DNA from: JBKBIP01 sp046297495
Lineage (GTDB): Bacteria > Planctomycetota > Planctomycetia > Gemmatales > Gemmataceae
Reading direction: 5' to 3'
DNA length: 64,000 nucleotides
Assembly (NCBI GenBank): GCA_046297495.1
Contig: JBKBIP010000013.1
Span: forward strand, 1 to 64,000
Numbering within the stretch: the first letter of the stretch is position 1; every line of letters starts with the position of its first letter. Of the stretch, positions 1 to 8,623 are shown piece by piece. The notes under the pieces are model-generated. The model did not search any database, had not been told where the DNA came from, and saw only the letters and a list, made by a program, of their open reading frames with translations. Made by a program: the position numbers and the translations under genes.

Positions 1-519
1 CCAGATGAGGGGCTCAGGACGGTCCTCTCGGGCAGCCTTTAGCATGTGATCGAGAATGACCCGCAACAAGGTTCCCCTGTCCTGTTCTTCCCGTGCTTCT
101 TGGCCCGCCATTTTCCTCGCTGTGGCTGACGACTTTTCGAGGGACTCTTGACGAGCCTTCAATTCGGCCTGGGCCTCCACTTTGATGGAGAGGTATTCCT
201 GGGAGTTCAGCACATCGGCAGACTCGTACTCGGTCGGTTTGATCAGGAAGAGCACCAACGCTTCATGAGCCGTCTCCGCCGAATAGTTCCCGGACCGTAG
301 CAAAAGTCCCGATGGTGACAGGAAGAGCCGCTTCCGACGGAACTTGGCGAGATGGGGCTTGATTTTCCCGTAGGCCTGCAAGAACTCTTCGTCCTGTTCC
401 TCCAGCGGGTCTCCCCAATTGGCAGGAGTCGGGATGCGGCGGTTTTCACGGATCGCCTGTTCTGCCCTGCGGACATAATCCCAGAAACGTTCAAATGCTT
501 GTATTTCGGTGGTTTTCAT
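1..519 (-). CDS. Hypothetical protein, C-terminus cut by window edge
   Basis: The reverse strand is open without a stop from an ATG at 519 to the left window edge (173 codons), so the gene continues outside. The translation begins MKTTEIQAFERFWDYVRR and has a charged, probably helical middle (about residues 105-150, rich in Glu, Lys, Gln and Ala). I recognise no domain. It precedes the DNA ligase gene only in the sense of gene order; a 63-base gap holding no other gene separates them. Codon pattern and length make it a likely real gene of the accessory island, but its function is unknown. Confidence 0.55.
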   Translation of the reverse strand, partial: MKTTEIQAFERFWDYVRRAEQAIRENRRIPTPANWGDPLEEQDEEFLQAYGKIKPHLAKFRRKRLFLSPSGLLLRSGNYSAETAHEALVLFLIKPTEYESADVLNSQEYLSIKVEAQAELKARQESLEKSSATARKMAGQEAREEQDRGTLLRVILDHMLKAAREDRPEPLIW

Positions 520-582
520 GCCGTCATTCTAGTCCCCCGATCTTTCCTGTCACTCGCCACTCCGTTCAGGTCGCTCACGGTT

Positions 583-1686
583 TCAATCTAGCCAACGGAC
601 CATCCTTGCATGCCTGATCCTTCTTGACTTGGTCGCGTGGTCCTGTCCCTCGATGAATGCTCGCCTGCCCACGTAGGACGGGTTCAGTACGATCTCGCCG
701 GTCGAATCGAAATGAGTCATCACACGTCGTTCTTGCTCCTTCCAGTTGTTCACCCAGGCGATGGGTACCGGAGAGCCTTCAGCGTCACGGACTGCGAACT
801 CGATTGCCCCCACCATGGCGGCATGCCCATTGGTGCCAGGCTTGAAACCGGTGACGAAGGCCTCCACTTCGATCCCCCGTTTCCTCTTGATCCAGTGACT
901 GACACGCCGGCCTGGTTCATAGGGAGAATCAGCTTTCTTCCAGACCGTGCCCTCGCCGCCAGCGTCGATGAGGCGGCGATGGATGTCCGGCTTGTTCACC
1001 ACGTAGCTTGGGACCGATTCGATGAAGTCGTTGTTGAGCTTGCGGAAGGCCGATGCCAGGATGTCCTGGCGGTCCATCAAGGGTAGCGGCGTCACATCTT
1101 GGCCGCCGGAGCGGAGAATGTCGAACACATGGAAGTGGACGTGGGCGTGTTGGCCTTCTTGGAATTGTCGGGCCTTGTTCGGAGCAGCAGCCAGCACTGC
1201 CATCGTGGCTTGAAGGGAGTTCCCGGTGATGGTGCTGCCGGTGTCGAGTGCCGATACCGGGCAGACCAACTCGCCATCGAGGATGCTGCCGTTGAGCGTG
1301 GAAATGTCTTCCGCCAAGTGCGGCAAGTTTACCTGAAGTTCGGAGAGTCGGTACGTGACCTCGGACACCGTCCGGCTGGTGATCCGGACGCGGCCGTCTT
1401 CAATATGGAGGAGAGCCCGGACCCCATCCATCTTGGGCTGCACGATCCAGGCGTGATGATCGTGCTCGATGGCTTCGGCCTGGTCGTCGTCGAGATCCTC
1501 CCATGACCCAAGCAGCATCGGCATGATCTGGGCAGGGAGCGACTCGTCGGGGTGATCCTTCCGCCAATGGAAATCGCGAAGGGCGGCGACGTACGGCTCC
1601 TTGCTCGCACGCCCCTTCGTCTCCACCTGGATTCCCAGGGCGGCACATTCAGCTTGAAGTTCAACCAGGTTCTTCACGGTCGGCAT
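583..1686 (-). CDS. ATP-dependent DNA ligase domain protein
   Basis: Likely seals nicks in DNA using ATP through a lysyl-AMP intermediate. The nucleotidyltransferase motifs are visible: motif I KMDGVR with the adenylated lysine at about residue 85, a DGELVCP motif (III region), EGTVWKK (motif IV) and IKRKRG (motif V) near residues 270-290, followed by an OB-fold-like tail VEAFVTGF. At 367 aa it has the size of small viral, phage or LigD-like ligases and lacks an N-terminal DNA-binding domain. An ATP-type ligase next to other replication genes fits an element that carries its own DNA metabolism. Family call is secure; whether it acts in element replication or in repair is inference. Confidence 0.88.
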   Translation of the reverse strand: MPTVKNLVELQAECAALGIQVETKGRASKEPYVAALRDFHWRKDHPDESLPAQIMPMLLGSWEDLDDDQAEAIEHDHHAWIVQPKMDGVRALLHIEDGRVRITSRTVSEVTYRLSELQVNLPHLAEDISTLNGSILDGELVCPVSALDTGSTITGNSLQATMAVLAAAPNKARQFQEGQHAHVHFHVFDILRSGGQDVTPLPLMDRQDILASAFRKLNNDFIESVPSYVVNKPDIHRRLIDAGGEGTVWKKADSPYEPGRRVSHWIKRKRGIEVEAFVTGFKPGTNGHAAMVGAIEFAVRDAEGSPVPIAWVNNWKEQERRVMTHFDSTGEIVLNPSYVGRRAFIEGQDHATKSRRIRHARMVRWLD

Positions 1687-1759
1687 TCCTCAAGGCCATC
1701 GTTCTGGATGCGATGGTCTTGCTACCCGTCCGATGGTGGCCTCGCGGCCCTTGAAGTGA

Positions 1760-2167
1760 TCAGCAGGTCGGCGGTTCCGACAGGCCTTCCAGAGAGGAGA
1801 TGAGTTGACGTAGGGAGCCGAGGAACCGTTCACCCTCGGCCAGCATCTTCTTGGCGTTGGCGATCAGCACGATGAAATCTGGCGGGTTGTCGGAATCTGT
1901 GCCAGCGGGGGAATGGATAGCTGGAAACTTGAAACCAGGCCGAACCTTGTAGGCCTGACAGTCGTTATCGAAGAACCAGGGTACGCCAGCCATAGACAGG
2001 GCTTGAAGGTCCCGATGGACGGTGCGAGGGGAACATTCGAGTTCCCGTGCCAGGCCGTCAGCATCCCATCTGCCTGGGCCAAGGATCAGACGAAGGACCC
2101 GGAGCAAACGGCTGAGGCGTTCGCACTGTCGGGCTCGTCGTTCAGCATCTGTTCGCTTCTTGGCCAT
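1760..2167 (-). CDS. WYL-type HTH regulator, N-terminal half only
   Basis: A 135-aa protein starting at ATG 2167 (a GTG at 2188 in frame is the alternative). Residues about 10-75 form a winged helix-turn-helix (LARELECSPRTVHRDLQAL) closely matching the N-terminus of the full-length WYL regulator at 7476-8513 (AEQECSERTVYRDMQVLEL), and the following segment YKVRPGFKFPA matches YRVRQDFRFPS there. The WYL ligand-binding domain that should follow is absent; instead there is a short helical tail. Either it is a truncated paralogue or a standalone HTH repressor. It lies divergent to the nuclease-like gene at 2375, with a 207-base shared upstream region that may hold operators for both. Confidence 0.75.
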   Translation of the reverse strand: MAKKRTDAERRARQCERLSRLLRVLRLILGPGRWDADGLARELECSPRTVHRDLQALSMAGVPWFFDNDCQAYKVRPGFKFPAIHSPAGTDSDNPPDFIVLIANAKKMLAEGERFLGSLRQLISSLEGLSEPPTC

Positions 2168-2374
2168 CGGCCTGCTTGATCCCAGCACCTGGATTGCAAA
2201 GGTGGAGGGACAATAGCAAATGCCGTTGTCACATGCGGGTCATTGTGTTTTTCATTGGACAAAGACAGCGATTGCTGCAATGCGACGTAAACCACGGTAT
2301 ACGCAAAATGACCCACTGGTGGCGTAGGCCTGGGTTAGATCCCTGAATTCCAAACCTCGGCTTGGAGTTCAGCC

Positions 2375-3301
2375 ATGGCGTTTCAGCGGACCCTGGACCA
2401 GGAATTCATCGACGCTCTCAATCAACTTCACGATCTGCCAGCGTCGTGGTGGCGAAAGCTCGTGGACTCGACGGACGTGTTCCTTGCGATCCGGAACAAC
2501 TCGATCAACGCGTATTCATATGGAATGTCGATCGGGAAGATCCGCTGGAACGGTAGCCACATTGCACTTGAGGTCCACGAGGAATACCTATCCTTGCCTA
2601 GCCGAGTTCGCTATCTGGATGTCCTCGCTTCCGGCACCTCGCAAGCACGGCCGGTTGCCCACGACGAGATTGGGTACATCAAAAACCTCGACCGCATCAA
2701 GAAACGGGCTGGTCGATTCGCTGGAGAAGAGAGGAAGGGAACGAACAAAATCGCTTGTGATGTCCTGACGGTCATCGACATGGAAGCTGCCTACGAGCCG
2801 GGAAGAGAGAACGAGCCGAATCCGGAAAGCCAACGAGAAGTGTCTGACGATCGTGGACGGTTGGACTTGGTTGTCCTTTCGGGCAACCTGAAACTGCTGG
2901 CGTTCGAGGCCAAGCTGTTTTCGAACAGCGAACTTCGGGCTAGAGGCACACCGAAAGTTTGTGACCAACTCCAGGCTTATCACGCAACAATCTCGGATCG
3001 ACATGACGAACTCGTGCAGGCTTACACCCGTTTGGTCGGGACCTTCGCCAGCCTTCGAGGAAGCTTTTTCGGGAAGCGGCTTCGTCACCCCAGCTGGGCG
3101 GCGGCACTCAAAGGCCCAGCGTCACTCACGATGGACCCGATTCCACGGCTGTTGATCTTCGATTATGACGGACTCCAAGAGTCGAGCCTCAAGGCCACTG
3201 TCACTCGTATTCAACAGCACGTCAGCATCCCTGGATTCGATCTGAAGCACGTAAAGACCCTCGGCAAAGCAGCCTCGGTCAACGAGAACCATCTGGTTTA
3301 A
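2375..3301 (+). CDS. PD-(D/E)XK-like hypothetical protein
   Basis: A 308-aa protein on the plus strand inside an otherwise minus-strand region. A candidate PD-(D/E)XK nuclease core is visible: Asp164 in RGRLDLVVLSG, then Glu178-X-Lys180 in LLAFEAKL, followed by a Gln-containing helix (VCDQLQAYHA) about 20 residues later, the usual spacing for restriction-type or repair nucleases. No partner methyltransferase is adjacent. It is transcribed divergently from the truncated HTH regulator and convergently with the DnaE-like gene, ending only 10 bases from that gene's stop. Assignment to the fold is by motif only; substrate unknown. It could be a standalone defence or restriction nuclease. Confidence 0.6.
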   Translation: MAFQRTLDQEFIDALNQLHDLPASWWRKLVDSTDVFLAIRNNSINAYSYGMSIGKIRWNGSHIALEVHEEYLSLPSRVRYLDVLASGTSQARPVAHDEIGYIKNLDRIKKRAGRFAGEERKGTNKIACDVLTVIDMEAAYEPGRENEPNPESQREVSDDRGRLDLVVLSGNLKLLAFEAKLFSNSELRARGTPKVCDQLQAYHATISDRHDELVQAYTRLVGTFASLRGSFFGKRLRHPSWAAALKGPASLTMDPIPRLLIFDYDGLQESSLKATVTRIQQHVSIPGFDLKHVKTLGKAASVNENHLV

Positions 3302-3311
3302 TGCGGCTCCT

Positions 3312-4607
3312 TTAGGCGACTTCTACGTCTGGATGGTTCGCCTTCAGATCAGCCATCGAGGCTTCATTGAAGGCGGCATACGTGCGTTCCGCGTTGGCAG
3401 TGTCGAACTCACCCGTGAAGTGAGTCTTCAGATAGCCCATCTGGTACGCGATGGTCGCGGCACTGATGGCGTTGGCCTTGCACAAGGTGAACTGTCCACG
3501 CTGGACGACGTTGTCGAAGATGTCCTCGGCGGCGACGGTTTCAATCTGGTTCTCAATGGCCCCGGCGACAAATTTGTCGCGGTACTCGTCGATCAACTTC
3601 TGACTTTTCTTGCTCATCGCCTGAATCAGCTTCATCCCATCTCGTTTGGCCAGGCCTCCGATGCGATGGACGATCTCCATGACCTGTTCGTGGTAAAGGA
3701 GAACGCCGTGCGTTTCGTCGAGGATCTCCTTCAACCTGGGATGACGGTTCGGCGATGACTCCTTCCCATTTCGCTGATCGAGGTATTCGGAGACCACGCC
3801 GTTTTCAAAGACAACTTCGTGGCTGAGTGCTGAGACGACGGCCAAGTCGTCGATGCCTGCGGGCTCCACCTTGCGAAGTAGTTCCTGGGCACGGCTCGAA
3901 CAGAACTGATAAATGTCGTCCGTGTCGCCGCGTCGGAATAGACCCAGTGTCTTTTCGTCGTTGCTCGGCAATCGGCTGGGAATTACATCCGGCCCCTGGC
4001 GTTCGTGGATGATCGCAAGGGTTCTCTTCAGGACCGTCAGGCTTGGATGCACCACGATGTCGATGGTGGCTCGGTCACTCGCTCCCCCGGTTGGTGATTG
4101 CCAAGACTGGCTATAGGCTCGCCAAGGACAGGCTTCGTCCGTGCCATCCCACCCGAACTTCTTTCGAGCGTAGCGGACAACTTCCTCCTGGCCTCCTTCG
4201 CTAATGCTGAATTGACGCATGGGGGCGAAGGTCTGGTCGGGATTGAGGAACCGCTCAAAGAGCAGACCGTGATGAAGAGGATTCACCGGGTTCAGGCCGA
4301 GACGATGGACGACGAGGGAACCAGCAGCCGGTCCTTCAAGAAGAACGATGTTGCCCTGACTCGAAGCAAAACGGTGAATGTCCACGAGTGCTAGGAAGAA
4401 GTCGTCCAGGCCGAGGACGTTGAGTTCGAGGTCCAGACGCTTCTGGCCACCGGCTTCGTACTCGTGATTGCCCAAGTTGCACAGCATCCTGAGCCGATCC
4501 GGTGCTTCAAGGTCGCTGGTGTCCTGCGGTTCCTTCTCGTCGCCTTTCGCCATTCCCAGAAACGGTATGGTTCTGGAATGCTCCAGGGATGTCCGCTCAG
4601 TCGTCAT
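3312..4607 (-). CDS. DnaE-like protein, palm/fingers fragment lacking catalytic residues
   Basis: Resembles the middle of the bacterial replicative DNA polymerase III alpha subunit. Recognisable blocks in order: HGLLFERFLNP (about residues 112-122), the GDTDDIYQFCSSRAQELLRKVEP block, LLYHEQVMEIVHRIGGLAKR, and QMGYLKTHFTGEF near the C-terminus. The protein begins at the palm, so the PHP domain is missing, and it ends after the fingers, so the beta-binding, OB and tau-binding parts are missing. The catalytic PDIDID motif after FERFLNP is replaced by residues around FAPMRQF (127-133), the third Asp (FDFLGL block) is also not found, and the GRGSAAGS loop is reduced to EGPAAGS. It therefore cannot be an active polymerase as read. 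SD GGGGAG lies 8 bases before the ATG. Confidence 0.82.
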   Translation of the reverse strand: MTTERTSLEHSRTIPFLGMAKGDEKEPQDTSDLEAPDRLRMLCNLGNHEYEAGGQKRLDLELNVLGLDDFFLALVDIHRFASSQGNIVLLEGPAAGSLVVHRLGLNPVNPLHHGLLFERFLNPDQTFAPMRQFSISEGGQEEVVRYARKKFGWDGTDEACPWRAYSQSWQSPTGGASDRATIDIVVHPSLTVLKRTLAIIHERQGPDVIPSRLPSNDEKTLGLFRRGDTDDIYQFCSSRAQELLRKVEPAGIDDLAVVSALSHEVVFENGVVSEYLDQRNGKESSPNRHPRLKEILDETHGVLLYHEQVMEIVHRIGGLAKRDGMKLIQAMSKKSQKLIDEYRDKFVAGAIENQIETVAAEDIFDNVVQRGQFTLCKANAISAATIAYQMGYLKTHFTGEFDTANAERTYAAFNEASMADLKANHPDVEVA

Positions 4608-4643
4608 GGATGATTCTCCCCTTCGTCGTCTTCAGGTCCTCAT

Positions 4644-5939
4644 TCAAACAACATCGAACGACACCCCGTCACTCAGCATCGTCACGTTGGGGAAGTGCTC
4701 CTGATAAAGCTGTGGCTCGAAGGTGTGGATCGGAATCACCGTGCGGGCGTTGACGGAGTTGACGAAGCTGATGATGTCGGCGACGTAGGCGTGACCGCTA
4801 ACGTGAGCGGGAATGAAGTCGCCATTGACGTGGGCAATCAGATTCCGAAGGTCCACCCAGTCTTGCTTTGCCAGATACCCCTTCCAGTAACCGTAAAGAC
4901 ATCGGCAGTGGGACGGAAGCTGCCCGTTGAAGTCGAACTCGACCATCGACGGACGGAACACCATCAGGTGCTTCGTGGGTTCAGCGAGGACTTCCGAGAG
5001 TTCAATCCGGTCCGCCTGGAACTTCTCCCGGATGTTGTCGAGGTTCCGGCGTTCAAAAAGATGGTTGAAGTAAACTCGGATGCCCATGTCTCTGCTCGGC
5101 CTGGGAACCTTGGCCTGTCTGCCGATGAGGTAAAGGACGAATGCCGTGTACGCGTCCACGACGAAGACGCGGCCCGCTTTCTGAGCGGCCTTGTAGAGCG
5201 TGACGATCCGGTCCACGTCTAGGGCCGAGAAGGTCGCCATCACCAGAGCAGGAGCGGTCTGCACCAATTCGACCACGCGGTCTTCCAACTGATACTCGGT
5301 GTGCCCTTTTTCCTTCTCACTGCCGAAGTGGGTGCCTTCGCAGATCAAGACATCCACGTTCTTCGTCTTGAGATGATCGAGCAGATCCCGGATCATGCCG
5401 GGCTTGCGGCCGTGGTTCCGGAAATCACCCGAGTAGAGGACCGTCTTGCCGTCGCCCTCGATGAGGTAAGCCACGCTCCCGTAGATCGAGTGATCGACCG
5501 CCAGCGGCGTGACACGGCAATCACCGATCTGAACCGGCTGTTGGGTGACTACCTCCCGAAACCGATTTCGATCCAGTCCCCGCTGGGCGGCGAACACGGC
5601 AGCGGCCAGCATCATTTTACTGGTGCCACTGGTGGTGAAGATCGGGACCGTGGGGCGGGAAAGATGCAGCAGGCCGGCATGGTCGAGATGGGCGTGACTG
5701 AGCAGGATACCATCGGGTGCGGGATGGTCGGCGTCGAATAAACCAGGAATTGCCGGGACCACCTTCTCGGCTTGCAACGTTGCGATCGGCTTGGCCAGGG
5801 CGGCACGAGAATCAAATGGTTCGCGGTTGGCGTCCACCAGAGGCAGACCGAGATCGAGGACCAGCCTGGTGTTTGCTGTCGTAAGTTCCACGCAGGAACC
5901 GCCGATCTCCTTCGTGCCACGATGGATGGTCAATTTCAT
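4644..5939 (-). CDS. RNase J-like metallo-beta-lactamase/beta-CASP protein
   Basis: A 431-aa probable metallo-hydrolase acting on RNA or DNA. The zinc site HxHxDH appears as SHAHLDHAG (His82, His84, Asp86, His87), a further ligand lies in VLYSGDFRNHG, and the beta-CASP part has ATFSALDVDRIV, the HVSGHA motif and the closing IPIHTFEPQ, an order typical of the RNase J / CPSF-like group. It lacks the long C-terminal domain of housekeeping RNase J. Start at 5939 rather than an upstream ATG, because the preceding small membrane gene ends in an ATGA overlap exactly there and MKLTIHRGTKEIGGSC is the usual N-terminal strand of the family. It is followed by the DnaE-like gene after 36 bases. Confidence 0.85.
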   Translation of the reverse strand: MKLTIHRGTKEIGGSCVELTTANTRLVLDLGLPLVDANREPFDSRAALAKPIATLQAEKVVPAIPGLFDADHPAPDGILLSHAHLDHAGLLHLSRPTVPIFTTSGTSKMMLAAAVFAAQRGLDRNRFREVVTQQPVQIGDCRVTPLAVDHSIYGSVAYLIEGDGKTVLYSGDFRNHGRKPGMIRDLLDHLKTKNVDVLICEGTHFGSEKEKGHTEYQLEDRVVELVQTAPALVMATFSALDVDRIVTLYKAAQKAGRVFVVDAYTAFVLYLIGRQAKVPRPSRDMGIRVYFNHLFERRNLDNIREKFQADRIELSEVLAEPTKHLMVFRPSMVEFDFNGQLPSHCRCLYGYWKGYLAKQDWVDLRNLIAHVNGDFIPAHVSGHAYVADIISFVNSVNARTVIPIHTFEPQLYQEHFPNVTMLSDGVSFDVV

Positions 5940-6196
5940 GAGGCCTGAATGTCCTTTCGTTCTCTTTGCGTCTTGGTCATTGCTCGTTTGTCCTTGATGA
6001 CTTTGTGAGCGACGTAGGCGGGACAAGAAATCGTCCCAAGCAGTCCTCCGATTCGTCCACCCCAACCCTTCATCTCCGTGACACCAACGGTTTCCAGCCA
6101 TTCACCGATAGCACTTCCAGCGGCCCATCCTGCGAATCCGCCGATGGCCGCAGCCAATGGAAGAACGATCAGGATGCTTGCAACGGTTCTCGACAC
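5936..6196 (-). CDS. Small membrane protein with glycine-rich helix
   Basis: An 86-aa protein with an N-terminal hydrophobic segment (IASILIVLPLAAAIGGFAGW region, about residues 5-30) and a second short Gly-rich segment (WGGRIGGLLGTISCPAYVAH), ending in a basic tail. Its TGA stop overlaps the ATG of the beta-CASP gene (ATGA), indicating translational coupling. I do not recognise the family. Together with the 57-aa membrane protein just upstream it forms a pair of tiny membrane genes inside a DNA-metabolism operon. Confidence 0.65.
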   Translation of the reverse strand: MSRTVASILIVLPLAAAIGGFAGWAAGSAIGEWLETVGVTEMKGWGGRIGGLLGTISCPAYVAHKVIKDKRAMTKTQRERKDIQAS

Positions 6197-6333
6197 AGGT
6201 GGTCCTCCAAGATTGAAGCAGCCGCCATTAACCGAGGGAATTCGCTGTTTCTGCAGGACGCTTTAAGCTCTGAGCATGGCTCGCTGAGAACAGTTCAATT
6301 CAACCTCAATTCCTGGCAACGTGCATCCACGGC

Positions 6334-6507
6334 TCAGCCGAGAAACTTGATGATGAATCCGATGGCCAGGCAGATGAGCAGAAATGCCCCAGCAGCCAGG
6401 TAGCCGAGCCCCTCGACTTTGAGGGCGAAGCCCGGGTCGTCACGGTACATCTGCTTGGCCGCCTCATCCATCGGCCGGACATAGTCGTTCTTGTTGTCGT
6501 CACTCAT
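6334..6507 (-). CDS. Tiny membrane protein, 57 aa
   Basis: The reverse strand encodes a 57-aa protein starting MSDDNKNDYVRPMDEAAKQM and ending in one clear transmembrane helix (LAAGAFLLICLAIGFIIKF, about residues 37-55). A purine-rich AAGGAAG lies about 10 bases before the ATG. The acidic-polar N-terminus and C-terminal helix give the layout of a tail-anchored peptide. Function is unknown. It is too short for usual ORF length limits but its composition differs sharply from the other frames, which supports coding. Confidence 0.6.
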   Translation of the reverse strand: MSDDNKNDYVRPMDEAAKQMYRDDPGFALKVEGLGYLAAGAFLLICLAIGFIIKFLG

Positions 6508-6633
6508 GGTCTGGTTCTTCCTTTGAATCGTTCGTCGCCCTGATTACCCGAAGGAGCCGTTCCCCTCCGTTACAGGACGTATGCGGGCATTGTCGCAGAG
6601 CGGTCTGACAGAGGCGGGTCAGCGTGGCCAGGA

Positions 6634-7479
6634 TTACGGTGAACGCCGAAAGCTGGCACTGACACAATTGAGAATTCCGCCCTCCCGTGCCAGGTTCGTA
6701 CAGTCGAGTGGAATGATCGGCATGCCGGGGAAAACGGACTCCAGCTTCCTCAATGCGATGGCGTCATCGATCGTTTCGTAGACCGGAGCGATCAAGACTT
6801 TTTCCGTCATCAGGAAATTGATATAGCATCCGACGGCTGACGGGATACCGGCTCTGGTCCGCTTCTCGTGGAAGTGCGGGAGGGCTTCTATCGCAAGATG
6901 ATGGTCACGAAGAACCTTGCAGAGTCGTTCTCCGAAACCCGGATCGACCTTGGAGTAGTCATTGACGAGAACGGAATGTTCGTCGATAAAACGCACCATG
7001 CCGTCGGCATGGCCGATGGGATCAAACGGCTCCTTTGGGATGACGATCAGTTGATCGACGTGCAACAGTTTCTGAAGTTTGTTCCGCAGGCGGGAGCGGA
7101 TCCAGCCAGCATTTTCCCTGTAAATCTTTTCGGTCACGATGGCCTTGGATCGTGATCCGACGACGTTGCCGCCATCCAAGATAATGTCGGAGTGATTGCA
7201 CCAGCCCATATCACAAAGGGAAGTCAGAACCTCATCACCGGTCCTCAGTTCTGGTTCATGCTTCAGGTAATCGGGGGCATAGCAGAACTTGACTAAAGTT
7301 CTCGGAAGAACCTGAACGGGGCAATAATCCTTGGCCCAGATGTCGCGGACGTTTTCGAGCAGGCGGACTTCGACGCCGTGGGAGGTCAGTATGGAATGGA
7401 GTTGCGTGAACAGTTCGGGGTGACGGACCTTGAGCATGGCAGCCAGAAAAACAACATTCACTTCCCAGTCGGCGATCAT
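6634..7479 (-). CDS. Agmatine/peptidylarginine deiminase family protein
   Basis: A 281-aa member of the guanidino-group-modifying superfamily (agmatine deiminase / bacterial PAD type). Signature pieces are present in the expected order: VRDIWAKDY (substrate Asp), DGGNVV, the catalytic GHADGMVRF (His with Asp) and a final GGILNCVS in place of the usual GGGIHC, keeping the nucleophilic Cys. It is shorter than agmatine deiminases (about 340-370 aa) and lacks a signal peptide. Its ATG overlaps the stop of the WYL regulator by ATGA, so the two are translated together. A deiminase in a mobile DNA-metabolism operon is unexpected; it could act on a small guanidino compound or on arginine in a protein. 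Substrate is unknown. Confidence 0.8.
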   Translation of the reverse strand: MIADWEVNVVFLAAMLKVRHPELFTQLHSILTSHGVEVRLLENVRDIWAKDYCPVQVLPRTLVKFCYAPDYLKHEPELRTGDEVLTSLCDMGWCNHSDIILDGGNVVGSRSKAIVTEKIYRENAGWIRSRLRNKLQKLLHVDQLIVIPKEPFDPIGHADGMVRFIDEHSVLVNDYSKVDPGFGERLCKVLRDHHLAIEALPHFHEKRTRAGIPSAVGCYINFLMTEKVLIAPVYETIDDAIALRKLESVFPGMPIIPLDCTNLAREGGILNCVSASFRRSP

Positions 7480-8513
7480 GCTCGGTACGCCTCAATGGAC
7501 TGGTTAAGTTGAGCAAGGACCATCTCACGAAGTTCCGGCGGCTGGATCACCTTGGCACGGCTGCCCCAGCCGAGAACCCAACGAACGATCTCGTTGAGGC
7601 CGTCCACCTGAAACGTCAGCGTGACGGAGCCGTCCTTGTGCTTGTGGACTTTCTGAGTTTGGTGCCAAGTTCCTTCGGTCACGGTGCCAGCGGCTTCCTT
7701 CGTGAATTGGATTTCTACGTTGAAAGACTGGTCGCCGCGATAGACGGCCCAAGCGTTACCGAAATATCCCTTGAGGTCGAAGCTGTCAGGAATCTCGGCG
7801 TTCGTGTCCAGCATCCGCAGCGTCTTGAAACGGGCCACGCGGTAGGTTCGCGGAGCCTGTTCTCCAACGGGACACGCGATCAAATACCAGGACTGCTTCA
7901 CCAGACAGAGCCGATACGGATGCAGTTGAAGTTTGACTTCATCCGTCTCGTGTGGGCTGCGGTAGGTGCCGCTCACCAGCTTGCGTTTGACCAGAGCCCA
8001 CTGGATGGTTCGGATGATGTCCTTGTGACGGGAATGATCAGCCAGCTTCAAGTCCAGAACCGAGACGAGGTCTTCCGCGTCAGCGAGAATTTGAGCCATG
8101 TCCTCTTTAACGACTGCGGCCAGTTTCTGGGTGACCGGTTTGGCACCTGCGTTGATGTCCAGGTCTGGACCGGCGGTGATGGCGGCGGCGGTCCCCTGAC
8201 CCAGGGCCTCGTCTTCATTGACGTTCAGCGACGGGAAACGGAAGTCCTGCCGCACGCGATAGCAGCGATCATCTGCATCGAATTCAACAGGGATTCCAGC
8301 CAGTTCCAAAACTTGCATGTCTCGGTAGACGGTCCGCTCTGAACACTCCTGCTCGGCGGCGATGTCCCGTGCGTTCCATCGGCCCCGGCTCAAGAGAAGC
8401 TGGAGCATCCTCATTACTCGCGACAGGCGATCTGCCTGACGGAGCCGACGGTCAGCATCCGGTCGTGCGTCTTTGACTTCGGATGGGAGCGGTTTCTTCT
8501 TGGGTGTCGTCAT
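7476..8513 (-). CDS. WYL-domain HTH transcriptional regulator
   Basis: A 345-aa regulator with an N-terminal winged HTH (RDIAAEQECSERTVYRDMQVL, about residues 35-80) and a C-terminal WYL domain: LHPYRLCLVKQSWYLIACP (HPY and WYL region) and ARFKTLRMLD, followed by a WCX-like extension with DGLNEIVRWVLGWGSRAKVI. Such proteins bind nucleic-acid-type ligands and often control defence or repair operons. The start at ATG 8513 is chosen because GGAG lies 10 bases upstream and because the reading frame that continues from the JAMM gene ends in an ATGA overlap there; an in-frame ATG at 8588 is possible. Its own stop overlaps the deiminase start. Confidence 0.87.
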   Translation of the reverse strand: MTTPKKKPLPSEVKDARPDADRRLRQADRLSRVMRMLQLLLSRGRWNARDIAAEQECSERTVYRDMQVLELAGIPVEFDADDRCYRVRQDFRFPSLNVNEDEALGQGTAAAITAGPDLDINAGAKPVTQKLAAVVKEDMAQILADAEDLVSVLDLKLADHSRHKDIIRTIQWALVKRKLVSGTYRSPHETDEVKLQLHPYRLCLVKQSWYLIACPVGEQAPRTYRVARFKTLRMLDTNAEIPDSFDLKGYFGNAWAVYRGDQSFNVEIQFTKEAAGTVTEGTWHQTQKVHKHKDGSVTLTFQVDGLNEIVRWVLGWGSRAKVIQPPELREMVLAQLNQSIEAYRA

Positions 8514-8599
8514 CGCGTCTTCACTCCGGGTTCCCGAGAAAACACCCGGACCTTGATCTTGAGAGCTTCGCGTAGAATCGTGGGCCATTGGTTGTCCAT
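8510..8599 (-). CDS. 29-codon ORF, in-frame continuation of the JAMM gene
   Basis: Between the JAMM gene stop (TGA at 8624-8626) and the WYL gene the same reading frame stays open for 37 codons. An internal ATG at 8599 opens a 29-aa peptide (MDNQWPTILREALKIKVRVF at its start) that ends in an ATGA overlap with the WYL start. There is no good SD for this ATG. It may be a separate micro-gene, the C-terminus of the JAMM protein reached by TGA readthrough, or the tail cut off by a nonsense mutation. The composition is protein-like, and the ATGA overlap matches the other junctions in this operon. Confidence 0.45.
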   Translation of the reverse strand: MDNQWPTILREALKIKVRVFSREPGVKTR

Positions 8600-8623
8600 G
8601 TCGTCGATGGTCTCAGGCCAGGC

